Positions 63,008-64,000 of a DNA stretch of 64,000 bases are shown piece by piece. Both the position numbers and the translations under genes were made by a program. Position 1 is the stretch's first letter, and each line of letters begins with the position of its first letter. Origin of the DNA: Pseudideonella sakaiensis (lineage in GTDB: Bacteria; Pseudomonadota; Gammaproteobacteria; Burkholderiales; Burkholderiaceae_C); contig NZ_BBYR01000037.1 of NCBI RefSeq assembly GCF_001293525.1, forward strand, positions 62,001 through 126,000, given 5' to 3'. Under the pieces are notes generated by a model. The model saw nothing but the letters and a program-made list of their open reading frames with translations, was not told where the DNA came from and did no database searches.

Positions 63008-63889
63008 TCAGGCCGCCGCCACCCGCACGGCCGCGCCGGCAACCGCCTCCCCGGGCGAGGCCGGCGCCACCGGCCGCGCCACCGGCACGTAGTCACCGGC
63101 ATGCGCGGCCAGCCAGGCCTCGGCCGCCGAGGCATCGTGGTCGTGCGGGTGGAAGCCGGGCGCGAGGTAGTCGCGCCAGGGGCCGCGGTTGCCGCGCACC
63201 AGCCCGTCGCGGCCGAACAGGAAGGCCGCGCCGGCGCGCCAGGTCGACCAGCGCCACAGCGTGCCGTCGCGCCGCAGGTTGTGCAGGGTCTGGCGCAGCG
63301 CGTCGGTGATGAAGAAGACCGTGATGCGCCGGAACCAGCGGATGCGCCAGGCCTCGTCGCCGCCGAGCGCGCGGTAGACGTCGAAGGCCACGTGGCGATG
63401 TTCCGATTCCTCGGCCGCGTGCCACAGCCACAGCGTCGCGAGGCGCGGGTCGCGTTGGCCGAGCCGCTCGGGGCGGCGCAGCATCCAGTCGGCCAGGATC
63501 GACGTGAAGTGCTCGAAGGCGGCGGTCACGGCGAGTGCGTGGCGCGGGTCCAGGCCCTCCAGGCGGCGCTGGCGCCGCAGCGCGCGCGGCGCCCAGCGGT
63601 TCTCCAGCCCCAGCGCCTCGAGGTGGCCGTTGTAGAGGCCGTGCAGCCGGCGGTGCGTCGCCTCCTGGCCGACGAAGCCCTGCACGTCCGCCTGCAGCCG
63701 CGCCTGCTCGGCCGGCGGCAGCGCCTTCCAGCCGGCGCGCACCGCGTCGATGAAGAACTGCTCGCCGACCGGGAAGCTCATCGACAGCGCGTTCAGGAAG
63801 GCGGTGCGGAAGGGGTCGCCATCGCACCAGTGGCGCGCGATCGGCGCCTCCATGTCGACCAGCAGGCGGCGTACGACGAGTTCAGTCAT
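63008..63889 (-). CDS. Ferritin-like 'metal-dependent hydrolase' (PF10118-type)
   Basis: 293 residues, helical. Putative di-iron ligands: FPVGEQFFIDAV (Glu near 43), VQGFVGQEATHRRLHGLYN (Glu and His near 75-80), and WHAAEESEHRHVAFDVYRALGGD (EE-x2-H near 157-162), with AFEHFTSILADWML between. This arrangement is that of predicted metal-dependent hydrolases related to ferritin-like proteins; real activity is unknown. AGGA 9 nt before the ATG at 63889. Its upstream region holds a 7-4-7 palindrome and G-rich repeats, so it is probably repressor-controlled, perhaps by a TetR regulator just beyond the window edge. Confidence 0.82.
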   Translation of the reverse strand: MTELVVRRLLVDMEAPIARHWCDGDPFRTAFLNALSMSFPVGEQFFIDAVRAGWKALPPAEQARLQADVQGFVGQEATHRRLHGLYNGHLEALGLENRWAPRALRRQRRLEGLDPRHALAVTAAFEHFTSILADWMLRRPERLGQRDPRLATLWLWHAAEESEHRHVAFDVYRALGGDEAWRIRWFRRITVFFITDALRQTLHNLRRDGTLWRWSTWRAGAAFLFGRDGLVRGNRGPWRDYLAPGFHPHDHDASAAEAWLAAHAGDYVPVARPVAPASPGEAVAGAAVRVAAA

Positions 63890-63915
63890 CGGGGGGATCC
63901 TTGCGGTCGGTGGGC

Positions 63916-63960
63916 GGGTGGGCAGGGAGCGGGTGGGCGGGAAGCGGGAGGGCAGGAAGC
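63916..63960 (+). repeat. Three 15-bp G-rich tandem repeats
   Basis: GGGTGGGCAGGGAGC, GGGTGGGCGGGAAGC and GGGAGGGCAGGAAGC, back to back, in the upstream region of the gene at 63889. The plus strand has six G-runs of three in the first 30 bases, which could form a G-quadruplex on the template strand of that gene. Confidence 0.6.
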
Positions 63961-63978
63961 CGGTACGCCTCCGTACCG
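63961..63978. promoter_or_regulatory. 18-bp palindrome, TetR-type operator candidate
   Basis: CGGTACG-CCTC-CGTACCG, perfect 7-bp arms, directly following the tandem repeats, 72 bp upstream of the ferritin-like gene. The size and symmetry suit a TetR-family dimer. Confidence 0.55.
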
Positions 63979-64000
63979 ATGATGGGGCCGGGCCGGCGGT

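Overview
The window is very GC-rich (third codon positions of most genes are nearly all G or C) and reads as chromosome of a betaproteobacterium, probably a Burkholderiales member of the Rubrivivax/Leptothrix/Roseateles type. This is an inference from gene families (Edd/Eda, UbiX, TolB-Pal-CpoB, tripartite tricarboxylate transport parts, FAcD-like dehalogenase) and base composition, not a database match. It contains no rRNA, CRISPR array, insertion sequence or phage module that I can support.

Layout. 1-2292: Entner-Doudoroff genes edd-eda (minus) behind a promoter whose spacer is filled by a HexR-like palindrome. 2419-10161: an AsmA-like protein, an OmpR/QseC-type two-component pair, an MFS exporter divergent from a LysR regulator, and an orphan HEXXH protein. 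10331-17704: a multi-PAS hybrid kinase, a DegP-type protease behind four 11-bp-spaced repeats, cobQ, and two small genes of unknown function. 17904-30535: signalling-rich DNA with a CHASE3 kinase, a translationally coupled set (hybrid kinase with three receiver domains, CheR, CheB, receiver-kinase), two single-domain response regulators, pssA, ubiX, a hemerythrin-like protein, a LuxR-type HTH protein and an ECF sigma factor with its RskA-like anti-sigma factor. 31389-38465: an FAcD-like hydrolase, small unknowns, a DUF4118 kinase, an AhpD-like protein with an ECF41-type promoter, a DUF2254 membrane protein and a voltage-gated-type K+ channel.

38619-48609 is an accessory-looking catabolic block with looser codon bias: MarR regulator, TctB-TctA permease without TctC, an HSL-type esterase, a Baeyer-Villiger-type monooxygenase, two short-chain dehydrogenases, an ABC-type family-5 binding protein without its permease, and a TetR regulator. 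The enzymes fit alcohol -> ketone -> ester/lactone -> hydroxy acid. Several intergenic inverted repeats there look like operators or mRNA hairpins.

48764-64000 returns to core-like DNA: two tandem tRNA-Lys genes, tcdA coupled to a YeeE/YedE sulfur transporter, cpoB-pal-tolB without tolQRA, an LPS/glycan group (WaaE-like transferase, msbA, AhpD-like protein, two GT2 transferases, a methyltransferase, a GT9 heptosyltransferase-like gene), a MarR regulator and a ferritin-like 'metal-dependent hydrolase' whose upstream region carries G-rich 15-bp repeats next to an 18-bp palindrome.

Across the window many genes have a -10-like hexamer only 5-8 nt before the start codon, which suggests leaderless mRNAs. 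Starts were chosen from Shine-Dalgarno sequences, 4-bp stop/start overlaps, these -10 boxes, and the sharp drop in third-position GC outside real coding sequence.
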